This document shows positions 16,894 to 24,553 of a stretch of DNA of 64,000 bases, piece after piece; within the stretch, counting starts at the first letter, position 1; every line of letters begins with the position of its first letter. The stretch comes from an uncultured Faecalicatena sp. (lineage in GTDB: Bacteria > Bacillota > Clostridia > Lachnospirales > Lachnospiraceae): contig CABTYO010000006.1 of NCBI GenBank assembly GCA_902489075.1, positions 20,893-84,892 of the forward strand. Reading direction: 5' to 3'. A program made the translations under genes and the position numbers. The notes under the pieces are model-generated. The model did no database searches. It saw only the letters and a list, made by a program, of their open reading frames with translations, and was not told the DNA's origin.

Positions 16894-16920
16894 TTAGCAC
16901 TCATTTCTTTTGAGTGCTAA
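16894..16920 (-). promoter_or_regulatory. CIRCE operator (HrcA binding site)
   Basis: TTAGCACTC, nine bases, GAGTGCTAA is an exact match to the CIRCE consensus. It lies between the promoter at 16933-16961 and the groES start. Confidence 0.97.
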
Positions 16921-16932
16921 CCTCATGAATAT

Positions 16933-16961
16933 AAAATAGCACTCTGTTTCCAATTTGTCAA
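16933..16961 (-). promoter_or_regulatory. Promoter of groESL
   Basis: On the minus strand TTGACA (16956-16961), a 17-base spacer and TATTTT (16933-16938). Transcription should start inside or just before CIRCE. Confidence 0.7.
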
Positions 16962-17016
16962 CAGACTTTCTCATTTTTTATATTTAGTTTATAAACATCA
17001 TTTTCTCTTAATAAGA

Positions 17017-17069
17017 AAAATCTTTTATGAGAAACCTCTTTTTAAGAAATTCACTTCATAAAAGATTTT
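17017..17069 (-). terminator. Terminator after the 108-residue protein gene
   Basis: AAAATCTTTTATGA (17017-17030) and TCATAAAAGATTTT (17056-17069) are a perfect 14-bp inverted repeat with T-rich flanks on both sides. Confidence 0.75.
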
Positions 17070-17087
17070 ATTACGACGGATCACTCT

Positions 17088-17414
17088 TTACTTCCTCTTC
17101 ACAGGCCGCTTCACACCGGAAACATTATAGAAGCCGTTCTTGATCTTGAATACGATCATATTACCATACTCACACTGATAGCGCTCCTTCACCACTCCGG
17201 TACAGTACAGAAGCTCCTTCTTGGTAGAGATATAACACTGATACTTTGCATCCAGGGAAATCACCGTCAGATCATCCTCCTTTAACTGCAAGTATATGTA
17301 ATCTTCCTCCAGATCATACTTAAAAACCTGGCAGTGATGCGAAGTATCGTCAAATATACCATCCGCCGAAATCACACTCTCCATCTGTAAATCTACCGGG
17401 TTCCCTTCATACAT
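17088..17414 (-). CDS. Conserved-looking protein of unknown function, 108 residues
   Basis: I do not recognise this family. The protein is soluble with no signal peptide and is mostly predicted beta-strand: alternating segments such as YIYLQLKEDDLTVISL, AKYQCYISTKKELLYCTGVVKERYQ and GNMIVFKIKNGFYNVSG. It contains four cysteines and ends in the basic tail VKRPVKRK. A small beta-barrel of PilZ-like size is possible, but I see no RxxxR or D/NxSxxG motif to support it. A ribosome site (AAGGAGG) lies before ATG. Terminators on both sides make it a separate unit between codY and groES, although codY read-through could feed it. Confidence 0.7.
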   Translation of the reverse strand: MYEGNPVDLQMESVISADGIFDDTSHHCQVFKYDLEEDYIYLQLKEDDLTVISLDAKYQCYISTKKELLYCTGVVKERYQCEYGNMIVFKIKNGFYNVSGVKRPVKRK

Positions 17415-17442
17415 TCTTTTATACCTCCTTCATTTTAAGAAA

Positions 17443-17464
17443 GGGCATCAGCTGCCTGACGCCC
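17443..17464 (-). terminator. Terminator downstream of codY
   Basis: GGGCATCAG and CTGACGCCC form a 9-bp stem with a four-base loop. TTTCTTAAAATG follows on the minus strand. Confidence 0.75.
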
Positions 17465-17477
17465 TTACGAAAGCTTT

Positions 17478-18257
17478 TTATATACGTTCCTTCTTGATCT
17501 TCTCCAGTTCGGTAAATACGTAATCATTCAGGACTTTGATATAGGTTCCCTTCATTCCTGAGGAACGGGATTCAATAACCCCTGCACTCTCGAACTTCCG
17601 AAGTGCATTCACAATCACGGATCTGGTGATTCCTACGCGGTCTGCAATCTTGCTTGCAACAAGGATTCCTTCTGTCCCATCCAGTTCTTCAAAAATATGG
17701 ATGATCGCCTCCAGCTCAGAGAAGGAAAGTGTACTGATTGCGGACTGAACGATATGCTCTTTCCGTGTCTCCTCCGCGCTCTCTTCGTTCACAGAACGAA
17801 GCATCTCAAGTCCTACGACTGCAGTTCCGTACTCACTCAAAATAATGTCATCAATCTCATATACAGATCCCTGCTTGTAGATAAACAGCGTCCCCAGACG
17901 CTCTCCTGCAATGTCGATCGGTGTGATAATAGCCTGATAACCTTTCACCGCATCTGCGGAAAAACCTAATGTCTCCAGATTCACGTTCTCTTTTGTCGAA
18001 AGAATACTTAAGAGCCGCTCATTGAGCATCTCATCAATATGGGAACCTACGGACTCGGTGATCAGTTCATTGATCCCGTCCACCTGGATGCTCTTGCTCA
18101 CGCCCAGGATCTTCCCCTTCTTACTCACTACCAGAACATTGGAGTTCAGAATCTCCGTAAGGACAGCGCAAATATCGTTAAAGACTACCTTACTGGAATT
18201 GTTGTTATGCAGTAACTTGTTAATCTTTCTTGTTTTATCCAATAACTGTACGCTCAT
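17478..18257 (-). CDS. codY: CodY, GTP- and branched-chain amino acid-sensing repressor
   Basis: CodY represses nutrient-acquisition and late-growth genes when GTP and branched-chain amino acids are plentiful. The 259-residue protein is full length. It has an N-terminal GAF-type ligand domain (LLDKTRKINKLLHNNNSSKVVFNDI, ILNSNVLVVSKKGKILGVS), a linker helix, and the C-terminal winged helix ASKIADRVGITRSVIVNALRKFESAGVIESRSSGMKG, split here by its turn at GIT. It follows topA by 115 bases in the comM-dprA-topA-codY cluster. GGAGG precedes ATG. Two TTTCGAAAT palindromes lie in its upstream region. Confidence 0.96.
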   Translation of the reverse strand: MSVQLLDKTRKINKLLHNNNSSKVVFNDICAVLTEILNSNVLVVSKKGKILGVSKSIQVDGINELITESVGSHIDEMLNERLLSILSTKENVNLETLGFSADAVKGYQAIITPIDIAGERLGTLFIYKQGSVYEIDDIILSEYGTAVVGLEMLRSVNEESAEETRKEHIVQSAISTLSFSELEAIIHIFEELDGTEGILVASKIADRVGITRSVIVNALRKFESAGVIESRSSGMKGTYIKVLNDYVFTELEKIKKERI

Positions 18258-18329
18258 CGATTTCCTCCAATTCTAATTGTATATACAAATCTTTTCAATT
18301 TACTCGATACTGATATGTTATCATACAAC

Positions 18330-18370
18330 TTTCGAAATATCAACGTAAATTATCTAAATGTTTTCGAAAT
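18330..18370. promoter_or_regulatory. Pair of TTTCGAAAT sites upstream of codY
   Basis: TTTCGAAAT occurs at 18330-18338 and 18362-18370, exactly 32 bases apart, about three helical turns. Both contain the palindrome TTTCGAAA and lie 73-113 bases before the codY start. They are not canonical CodY boxes. Confidence 0.35.
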
Positions 18371-18372
18371 TT

Positions 18373-20445
18373 CTAATTCTTCTTCAAATTTCGTACATAT
18401 CCGCATTTTTCATCCGCACAAACGAGCTTATTTCCCTTTTCCACCATATAGTTTCCACATTCAGGACACTTCTCTTTGGACGGCTTCTGCCAGGACATAA
18501 AATCACATTCCGGATTGTTCTCGCAGCCATAATACTTTCTGCCCTTCTTCGTCTTGCGGATCACCACTTCCTTGCCACAGACCGGACACGGAACACCGAT
18601 CTTCTCCAGATATGGCTTGGTGTTCTTACATTCCGGGAATCCCGGGCAGGCCAGGAACTTCCCGTGAGGACCATACTTCACGACCATGTTGCGGCCGCAT
18701 TCCTCACAGATCACATCGGTCACTTCATCCTCAATCTTAACGCTCTCCAGCTCTTTCTCGGCAACCTTCACAGCCTCGTCCAGATCCGGGTAGAAGTTGC
18801 GGATGACGTCTTTCCATGCGACTTTCCCCTCTTCCACCATATCGAGAAGCCCTTCCATATTGGCGGTAAAATTCTCATCTACAATGCTTGGGAAGGATTG
18901 TTTCATAATATTGTTAACAACTTCTCCAATTTCTGTAATATACAGATTCTTAGCTTCTTTTGTTACGTAACGGCGTCCCAGGATCGTGGAAATGGTCGGT
19001 GCATAGGTACTTGGCCGTCCGATTCCCAGCTCTTCCAGCGTCTTGACCAGCGTCGCCTCCGTAAAATGTGCGGGCGGCTGTGTGAAATGCTGCTTTGTGT
19101 CAAAGTTCTCTTTCTTTAACTGTGAATCCATACTCAGACCATTGACAAGTACATTGCTCTCTTCCTTTTCCTCGTCAGCCTCTGTATAGACACTGCGGAA
19201 GCCGTCAAACACGACCTTGGAAGTAGAAACGGTAAACCGGTATTCCCCGGCACCAATCTTAACGGAAATGGTCTCATATTTTGCCGGCTGCATCCTGCTC
19301 GCCACAAAACGTTTCCAGATCAGCTGATACAGCCGGAGCTGATCCCTGGAAAGTGACTCCTTAAGGGAAGCCGGGGTCCTTGTGATATCTGTAGGACGGA
19401 TTGCCTCGTGGGCATCCTGTATCTTCTTCTCTGTCTTTTTCACGGCCGTTCCCGCTGCTACATAATCTTTTCCGTAGGCTGACTCGATATACTGTCTTGC
19501 ATTCGCATCAGCTTCGTCAGAAATTCTCGTAGAATCCGTACGCAGGTATGTGATGACACCGACTGTACCGCTGCCCTTGATGTCAATTCCTTCATAGAGC
19601 TGCTGCGCAATCCGCATCGTCTTCTGTGTCCCGAAGTTCAGGACCTTGGCAGCTTCCTGCTGCAGGGTACTGGTCGTAAACGGAAGCGGCGCCTTGCGGA
19701 TACGCTCCCCTTTCTTCACATCCGTCACCTGGAATTCTTCATTTTCAATCTCTTTGACGATCTGATCCAGTTCCTCTTTCGAACTGATCGTGATCTTCTG
19801 CTTTTCCGTGCCATAGAACTTAGCTGTCAGCGGACGCTTCTCTCCTTTTACATGAAGAATTGCATCCAGAGACCAGTATTCCTCCGGAATAAATTCATCA
19901 ATCAGCGCTTCCCGGTCTGCAATCAGGCGCAGAGCCACAGACTGCACTCTTCCGGCACTTAAGCCTCTTTTAACCTTTGCCCAAAGGACCGGGCTGATGC
20001 GGTATCCCACCATACGGTCCAGAATACGGCGTGCCTGCTGGGCATCCACCAGATTCATGTCAATGTCTCTCGGAGCCTTTAAGGATGCCTTGACTGCATT
20101 CTTTGTGATCTCGTTGAAAGTGATCCGGCGCATCTTCTTCTCATCCAGCTTCAGCGCGGTCGCCAGATGCCAGGATATCGCCTCTCCTTCGCGGTCGGGG
20201 TCAGTTGCGAGATAAACTTTATCCGCTTTTTTTGCCTCTTTGCGCAGATTGGCAAGGATGTCTCCCTTTCCCCGAATCGTGATATACTTCGGTTCATAGT
20301 CATGTTCCACATCTATTCCAAGCTGGCTCTTCGGCAGATCACGGACATGTCCGTTCGATGCCGCAACAGAATAGCTGCTCCCCAGGAACTTCTTAATTGT
20401 CTTCACTTTCGCGGGTGACTCCACAATAACCAGATAATGTGCCAT
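18373..20445 (-). CDS. topA: DNA topoisomerase I (type IA)
   Basis: TopA relaxes negative supercoils by single-strand passage. The 690-residue protein begins with the Toprim domain (AHYLVIVESPAKVKTIKKFLG, DPDREGEAIS), continues with the toroidal body and the active-site tyrosine in GVITYLRTDSTRIS, and ends with three C-terminal zinc-ribbon motifs (CEECGRN...CPGFPEC, CPVCGKE...CENNPEC, CPECGNY...CADEKC). ATG 20445 is preferred; an in-frame GTG at 20463 overlaps the GGTGGAGG ribosome site. It follows dprA by 58 bases in the usual Firmicutes dprA-topA order. Confidence 0.97.
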   Translation of the reverse strand: MAHYLVIVESPAKVKTIKKFLGSSYSVAASNGHVRDLPKSQLGIDVEHDYEPKYITIRGKGDILANLRKEAKKADKVYLATDPDREGEAISWHLATALKLDEKKMRRITFNEITKNAVKASLKAPRDIDMNLVDAQQARRILDRMVGYRISPVLWAKVKRGLSAGRVQSVALRLIADREALIDEFIPEEYWSLDAILHVKGEKRPLTAKFYGTEKQKITISSKEELDQIVKEIENEEFQVTDVKKGERIRKAPLPFTTSTLQQEAAKVLNFGTQKTMRIAQQLYEGIDIKGSGTVGVITYLRTDSTRISDEADANARQYIESAYGKDYVAAGTAVKKTEKKIQDAHEAIRPTDITRTPASLKESLSRDQLRLYQLIWKRFVASRMQPAKYETISVKIGAGEYRFTVSTSKVVFDGFRSVYTEADEEKEESNVLVNGLSMDSQLKKENFDTKQHFTQPPAHFTEATLVKTLEELGIGRPSTYAPTISTILGRRYVTKEAKNLYITEIGEVVNNIMKQSFPSIVDENFTANMEGLLDMVEEGKVAWKDVIRNFYPDLDEAVKVAEKELESVKIEDEVTDVICEECGRNMVVKYGPHGKFLACPGFPECKNTKPYLEKIGVPCPVCGKEVVIRKTKKGRKYYGCENNPECDFMSWQKPSKEKCPECGNYMVEKGNKLVCADEKCGYVRNLKKN

Positions 20446-20503
20446 AAAAATTCTTTCCTCCACCTGTTCCGCAGCCTCAACTGTGGGCTGCCGGACACAT
20501 CTA

Positions 20504-21586
20504 CTATTTCAGCTTTATATAATAATTCTTTGATACTTCTTTTGCATATCCCTCAAGTTCTAATGAAACCAGAAGCCCCATCACTTCCTTTGCACTCAGC
20601 GAAGTATCCTGTATGAGCTGGTCTACATGCCGGGGATACAAACCAAGTCGACTATACACCATATTTTCTGGACTTTCAAGCACTTTTTTATTTTTGTCTG
20701 TTTTAACGGGCTGAGAAATGGCAGAAATCTGAAGGTCAGAAAGGAGCATTTCCGGAGAGAGAAGGATACCTGCGCCCTGCCGTATCAGCTGGTTACAGCC
20801 CTGGCTTAAGCTGCTGTCCACAGGTCCTGGAAGGGCATAGACATCCCTCCCCTGCTCCAGTGCCATATCCGCAGTGATCAGGGAGCCGCTTCTTTCTCTT
20901 GCCTCCATCACCAGCACCACATCGGACAGTCCGCTGATGATACGGTTACGCCTTGGAAAATTTCCCGGTGCCGGAGGGGTTCCCGGTACAAACTCTGACA
21001 AAATGCCGCCTTCATTCTCTAAAATATCCTGATACAGACCCACATGCTCCCTGGGATAGCAGATATCCACGCCGCACCCGAGCACAGAAAACGTTTTTCC
21101 GCCTCCCATAAGCGCCCCGCGCTGCCCGAGTCCGTCAATTCCTCTGGCAAGCCCACTGATAATCTGCACCCCATACTGTGCCAGCCATTCCCCGTATTCC
21201 AACGCATACTTTTCTCCATAAGGCGTACATTTTCTGGCTCCCACGATGGCTGCCGCCTTAAGGTCTTCTGCTGGCAGATTTCCTTTCACATATAAGGCAT
21301 ACGGCGGTGACGGAATCTCCAGTAACTTTTCCGGATAGGATTCCGAAAAGTATGGGATAAAACGGATATTTTTCTGTCTCATTTCCTCAAACTTTTCCTC
21401 CAGATCCCTGGATTTCTGCGCCTGTCTGATTGTATGGATATCCTCCTCGTTTAAGAACGGATACCGCCTTAATTTTGTTTCTTCTATATAAAATAGTTCC
21501 TTCGCTGTTCCGGCCTCTTCCCTCAGCTTCAGTTTTTTTCCTTCCGAAACCTTTGTAATTGACGCAAACCAGTATTCGTAGATCAT
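20504..21586 (-). CDS. dprA: DNA-processing protein DprA
   Basis: DprA protects incoming single-stranded DNA and loads RecA during natural transformation. The 360-residue protein has an N-terminal helical region, then the Rossmann-like DprA core with VGARKCTPYGEKYA, ISGLARGIDGLGQRGAL, LGCGVDICYPREH, PPAPGNFPRRNRIISGLSD and ERSGSLITADMALEQGR. A C-terminal winged-helix-like segment (PRHVDQLIQDTSLSAKEVMG) follows. ATG 21586 has a perfect GGGGGAGG site; the open frame extends to 21685 but runs into comM. The gene starts four bases after comM ends, so the two competence-type genes are coupled. Confidence 0.95.
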   Translation of the reverse strand: MIYEYWFASITKVSEGKKLKLREEAGTAKELFYIEETKLRRYPFLNEEDIHTIRQAQKSRDLEEKFEEMRQKNIRFIPYFSESYPEKLLEIPSPPYALYVKGNLPAEDLKAAAIVGARKCTPYGEKYALEYGEWLAQYGVQIISGLARGIDGLGQRGALMGGGKTFSVLGCGVDICYPREHVGLYQDILENEGGILSEFVPGTPPAPGNFPRRNRIISGLSDVVLVMEARERSGSLITADMALEQGRDVYALPGPVDSSLSQGCNQLIRQGAGILLSPEMLLSDLQISAISQPVKTDKNKKVLESPENMVYSRLGLYPRHVDQLIQDTSLSAKEVMGLLVSLELEGYAKEVSKNYYIKLK

Positions 21587-21590
21587 CCTG

Positions 21591-23123
21591 TCACCTCCCC
21601 CAGTATTTTTTGTCCATTGTACGGTAACCGATCGCCTCTTTAATATGCACCGCGGAAATCTCCTGCACCCCTTCCAGATCCGCAATCGTCCGGGCGACCT
21701 TTAAAATCTTGTGATATGTACGGGCGGTCAGCCTGAGTGTGGAAAACGCCCGCTCCATCAGCTGATTTTCCTCTTTTCCAAGATGGCAGTATGTCTCCAG
21801 TTCCTTCACATCCAGCATCGCATTCGTCATGATCCTGGTCCCCTTATAGCGGTGGTTTTGGATCTTTCTTGCCCTGCACACCCGCTCTCTGATCTGGGCA
21901 GAACTCTCCTGCCTTGCCCCGCCTTTTAGCGCCTCATATTTCACCTTTGGTGCTTCCACGCAGATGTCCATGCGGTCTAAAAAGGGCTGGCTGATCTTCC
22001 CCAGATAATTCTGGATTTGCCCGGGTGTGCAGGTGCACCTCTCGAAATCCGGATAGCATCCGCACGGGCAGGGATTCATCGCGGAAACAAGCATGAAATT
22101 GGCAGGAAACACATAATTCCCGTATGACCTTGAGATCCGGATCTGGTGCTCCTCCAGAGGCTGTCTCAATACCTCCAGCACGCTCTTTTGAAATTCGGGC
22201 AGCTCGTCCAGAAACAGGACACCGCCGTGGGCCAGACTGATTTCCCCCGGGGAAGGGATCAGCCCGCCGCCGATCAGTGCCGCCTTTGTTGCCGTATGGT
22301 GTACATCACGGAAAGGACGCGTGCGAATCAGCGGAGATTCCTGGTCCACCAGCCCCATGATACTGTAGATCTTCGTGATCTCCATGCTCTCCTCCATTGT
22401 CATAGGCGGGAAAATACTGGCGATCCGTTTCGCAACCATGGATTTGCCGCTGCCCGGCGGTCCCACCAGCAGAAGGCTATGCCCTCCCGCAGCTGCAACC
22501 TCTGCAGCTCTCTTCACTGATTCCTGCCCCTGGACATCGCTGTAATCAAGCAGCTCCTGGTCCACTGTCCCCATCTTCTCTTTTGGATACGGACACGGTT
22601 CCAGCTTCAGCGCTCCTGTTAAAAAGCCAACGACCTCCTTCAGGCTGCCGGCCCCGATCACCCTGATCCCCTCGACCAAAGCTCCCTCCGGGGCATTTTT
22701 AAGCGGAACCACACAGACCTGCACACCTGCATCCCGCGCCTCCATAACGATGGGCAGGATCCCCGGCACCTCTTTCACACTGCCGTCCAGACCCAGCTCT
22801 CCAATCAGGAGCATTCCCTTCACGCTCTCCTGTGAAAACATCCCCAAAGACAACAGAACCGCCGCTGCGATCGGCAGGTCAAACGCGGCTCCTCTCTTTC
22901 TCATTGTCGCGGGAGACAGATTGATCACGGTCTTTTTCGCCGGAAAATCCAGCCCCGAATTGCGGATTGCCGTCCTCACTCTCTCCGCAGCCTCCTTGAC
23001 TTCCGAAGAGAGATAGCCCACCATGTGAAACGCGGGCAGACCGTTGCTTAAGTCCGCCTCCACATGGACAAACTCTACCTTCAGCCCCTGTATGGATGCT
23101 GATAAAACTGAACTAAAACTCAT
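21591..23123 (-). CDS. comM: YifB/ComM family Mg-chelatase-like AAA+ ATPase
   Basis: ComM-type hexameric helicases promote branch migration during recombination of transforming DNA. The 510-residue protein has the N-terminal ChlI/Lon-like domain (LSPATMRKRGAAFDLPIA), the AAA+ core with Walker A GPPGSGKS, Walker B GVLFLDELPEF, the MNPCPCGCYPDF cysteine segment and the C-terminal Mg-chelatase domain (ARTYHKILKVARTIADLEG). AAAGGAG precedes ATG. It heads the comM-dprA-topA-codY cluster. Whether the organism is naturally competent cannot be told from these genes, which are widespread. Confidence 0.95.
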   Translation of the reverse strand: MSFSSVLSASIQGLKVEFVHVEADLSNGLPAFHMVGYLSSEVKEAAERVRTAIRNSGLDFPAKKTVINLSPATMRKRGAAFDLPIAAAVLLSLGMFSQESVKGMLLIGELGLDGSVKEVPGILPIVMEARDAGVQVCVVPLKNAPEGALVEGIRVIGAGSLKEVVGFLTGALKLEPCPYPKEKMGTVDQELLDYSDVQGQESVKRAAEVAAAGGHSLLLVGPPGSGKSMVAKRIASIFPPMTMEESMEITKIYSIMGLVDQESPLIRTRPFRDVHHTATKAALIGGGLIPSPGEISLAHGGVLFLDELPEFQKSVLEVLRQPLEEHQIRISRSYGNYVFPANFMLVSAMNPCPCGCYPDFERCTCTPGQIQNYLGKISQPFLDRMDICVEAPKVKYEALKGGARQESSAQIRERVCRARKIQNHRYKGTRIMTNAMLDVKELETYCHLGKEENQLMERAFSTLRLTARTYHKILKVARTIADLEGVQEISAVHIKEAIGYRTMDKKYWGR

Positions 23124-23188
23124 TCACACACTCCTTTCTCAAGTATGAAAATAAAATAAAAAAGTAAGTAAAACTGAATTGAAATTAT

Positions 23189-23241
23189 GACCGATACGGT
23201 CAGATTTCAGATCTGCGGAACCGGAAAATGGAAATTTCCGG
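23189..23241 (-). other. Three tandem small hairpins in the comM leader
   Basis: GACCG-ATA-CGGTC (23189-23201), CAGAT/ATCTG (23201-23215) and CCGGAAA/TTTCCGG (23221-23241) follow one another in the 276-base gap between comM and sigK, 66-118 bases upstream of comM. None has a T-run, so they look like RNA structure rather than terminators. I see nothing else certain in this gap. Confidence 0.4.
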
Positions 23242-23399
23242 AACTGGTAGGATTATCATAGCCCACCTCCATAGAGAAGTCAATTCTTAAATTCTGAAAA
23301 CTTTGGTGAGATTCTAAAAAAAGAATAAACTAAGCTCTCCCTGTCCTTCTTTCCTGTGGAAAAGCACAATTTCCAAAAGTTTTACATAGACTATATCAA

Positions 23400-24038
23400 A
23401 TGTGCTTAGAGGTGCTGTTCTTGAAATCTTTTCCCAATCCCCTCACTCCATCGGAAGAAAAATATTACATGCAAAAATATACAGAGGGCGACCTTGAGGC
23501 CAAACATGTCTTAATCGAACGAAATCTGCGGCTCGTTGCACATGTCATAAAGAAGTATCAATATCTGGATGAAGACCCCGAAGATCTGATTTCCATAGGA
23601 ACCATCGGCCTGATCAAAGCCGTTGTAACTTTCAATCCCGACAAAGGAAACCGCCTTGCGGCATATGCCTCTAAATGTGTCGAAAACGAAATTTTAATGT
23701 ATCTGCGTGCAAAAAAGAAAACAAGCAAAGAAATCTCACTGTACGAGCCTATCGGAACCGACAGGGAAGGGAATGAGATTAAGCTGTATGATATCATCGA
23801 GACTGAAGACGAGGATGTCCCGGAGAAAATACATTTGAAGGAAAATATACAGAAACTCTATGAGAAGGTGGAAAGTGAACTCTCAGACAGGGAACGGCTG
23901 GTGCTTAAGATGCGGTATGGACTTTATAATGGGGAGGAGTATACGCAGAGAGAGATCGCACGGCAGCTGGGGATATCACGGTCCTATGTGTCACGTATCG
24001 AGAAAAGTGCGATTGAGAAGCTGCGGGAGTTCTTCTGA
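23400..24038 (+). CDS. sigK: Sporulation sigma factor SigK
   Basis: A sigma-70 family factor of 212 residues with region 2 (HVLIERNLRLVAHVIKKYQ, DLISIGTIGLIKAV, LAAYASKCVENEILMYLRA) and region 4 (ESELSDRERLVLKMRYGLY, TQREIARQLGISRSYVSRIEK). The segments SLYEPIGTDREGNEIKLYD and the close match of region 2 identify the SigK group, which drives late mother-cell gene expression in sporulation. ATG 23400 lacks a ribosome site. TTG 23421, six bases after AGAGGTG, would give MKSFPNPLTPSEEKYYM and is at least as likely. With either start there is no hydrophobic 20-residue pro-sequence, and the gene is not interrupted by a skin element. Confidence 0.9.
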   Translation: MCLEVLFLKSFPNPLTPSEEKYYMQKYTEGDLEAKHVLIERNLRLVAHVIKKYQYLDEDPEDLISIGTIGLIKAVVTFNPDKGNRLAAYASKCVENEILMYLRAKKKTSKEISLYEPIGTDREGNEIKLYDIIETEDEDVPEKIHLKENIQKLYEKVESELSDRERLVLKMRYGLYNGEEYTQREIARQLGISRSYVSRIEKSAIEKLREFF

Positions 24039-24049
24039 TGAAGGGGGAC

Positions 24050-24347
24050 GCTTCGCAAACGGAGGACCAGGCCTGTGGGAGGGCTCAGATGACAGGTCGG
24101 TGCAAAGCCTTGACGTTTGCTAAGAAGGTGTAACTGAAAAAGAGGAGAAAATGGAGGTACGTGACACATTCGGTCCAAAATCTGATGATTTTGCACCTCA
24201 GGTGTCACCAGTATTTGATGTGAGACATCAAATACTGCCCTCGATTTTCTCCTCTTTTTCAGTAACGCCTTCTAAGCGCTCTCTATGGCTTTTGCACCGA
24301 CCTGTCATCTGAGCCCTCCCACAGGCCTGGTCCTCCGTTTACGAAGC
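24050..24347. repeat. Giant near-perfect palindromic element 2 (298 bp)
   Basis: Outer arms 24050-24109 and 24287-24347 match over 60 bases with one substitution and one extra A. A second pair, 24119-24157 with 24239-24277, matches over 39 bases with four differences. The tip carries two hairpins: GTGACAC/GTGTCAC (24161-24208, with inner CAAAATC/GATTTTG) and CAGTATTTGATG/CATCAAATACTG (24209-24237). The layout copies element 1 (14508-14815), but the sequence is unrelated. It starts 11 bases after the sigK stop and fills most of the 515-base gap before the convergent trhP gene. There is no T-run after the stem. Confidence 0.92.
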
Positions 24348-24351
24348 TGGG

Positions 24352-24401
24352 TGCATCCAGACGGGAGGTCCCCGCGGCTTTCGGGGAAAGCGCGGGATGC
24401 A
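24352..24401. other. G+C-rich hairpin beside element 2
   Basis: TGCATCC (24352-24358) pairs with GGATGCA (24395-24401), enclosing CCGC-G-GCTTTC and GAAAGC-GCGG. It sits four bases right of element 2. From here to 24553 I see only one further weak hairpin (TGCGATA/TATCGCGCA near 24450) that may end trhP. Confidence 0.4.
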
Positions 24402-24553
24402 GCGGATGGGTATTGGCTGCGCAGGGCAGCATAGTTAAAGCGTGCGATATAAATTCTTATCGCGCAGGTATTTTATTCGTATTGATTTATACTTCCTGCA
24501 GGCCTTGTATTTTAATTGTTTTGATCTGCTCATGCAGCCATGGCTTTCTATTT

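Noticed and set aside
18301..18372. Canonical CodY box for autoregulation
   Set aside because: TTTCGAAA sites occur but do not fit AATTTTCWGAAAATT closely enough.
18358..19119. 253-codon open frame antisense to the 3' end of topA
   Set aside because: It is a by-product of topA codon use; the composition is unlike a real protein and there is no start signal.
14508..24347. The two giant palindromes as CRISPR, attC or insertion-sequence ends
   Set aside because: There are no spacers, no integrase or transposase, no target-site duplication that I could find, and the arms of the two elements are unrelated.
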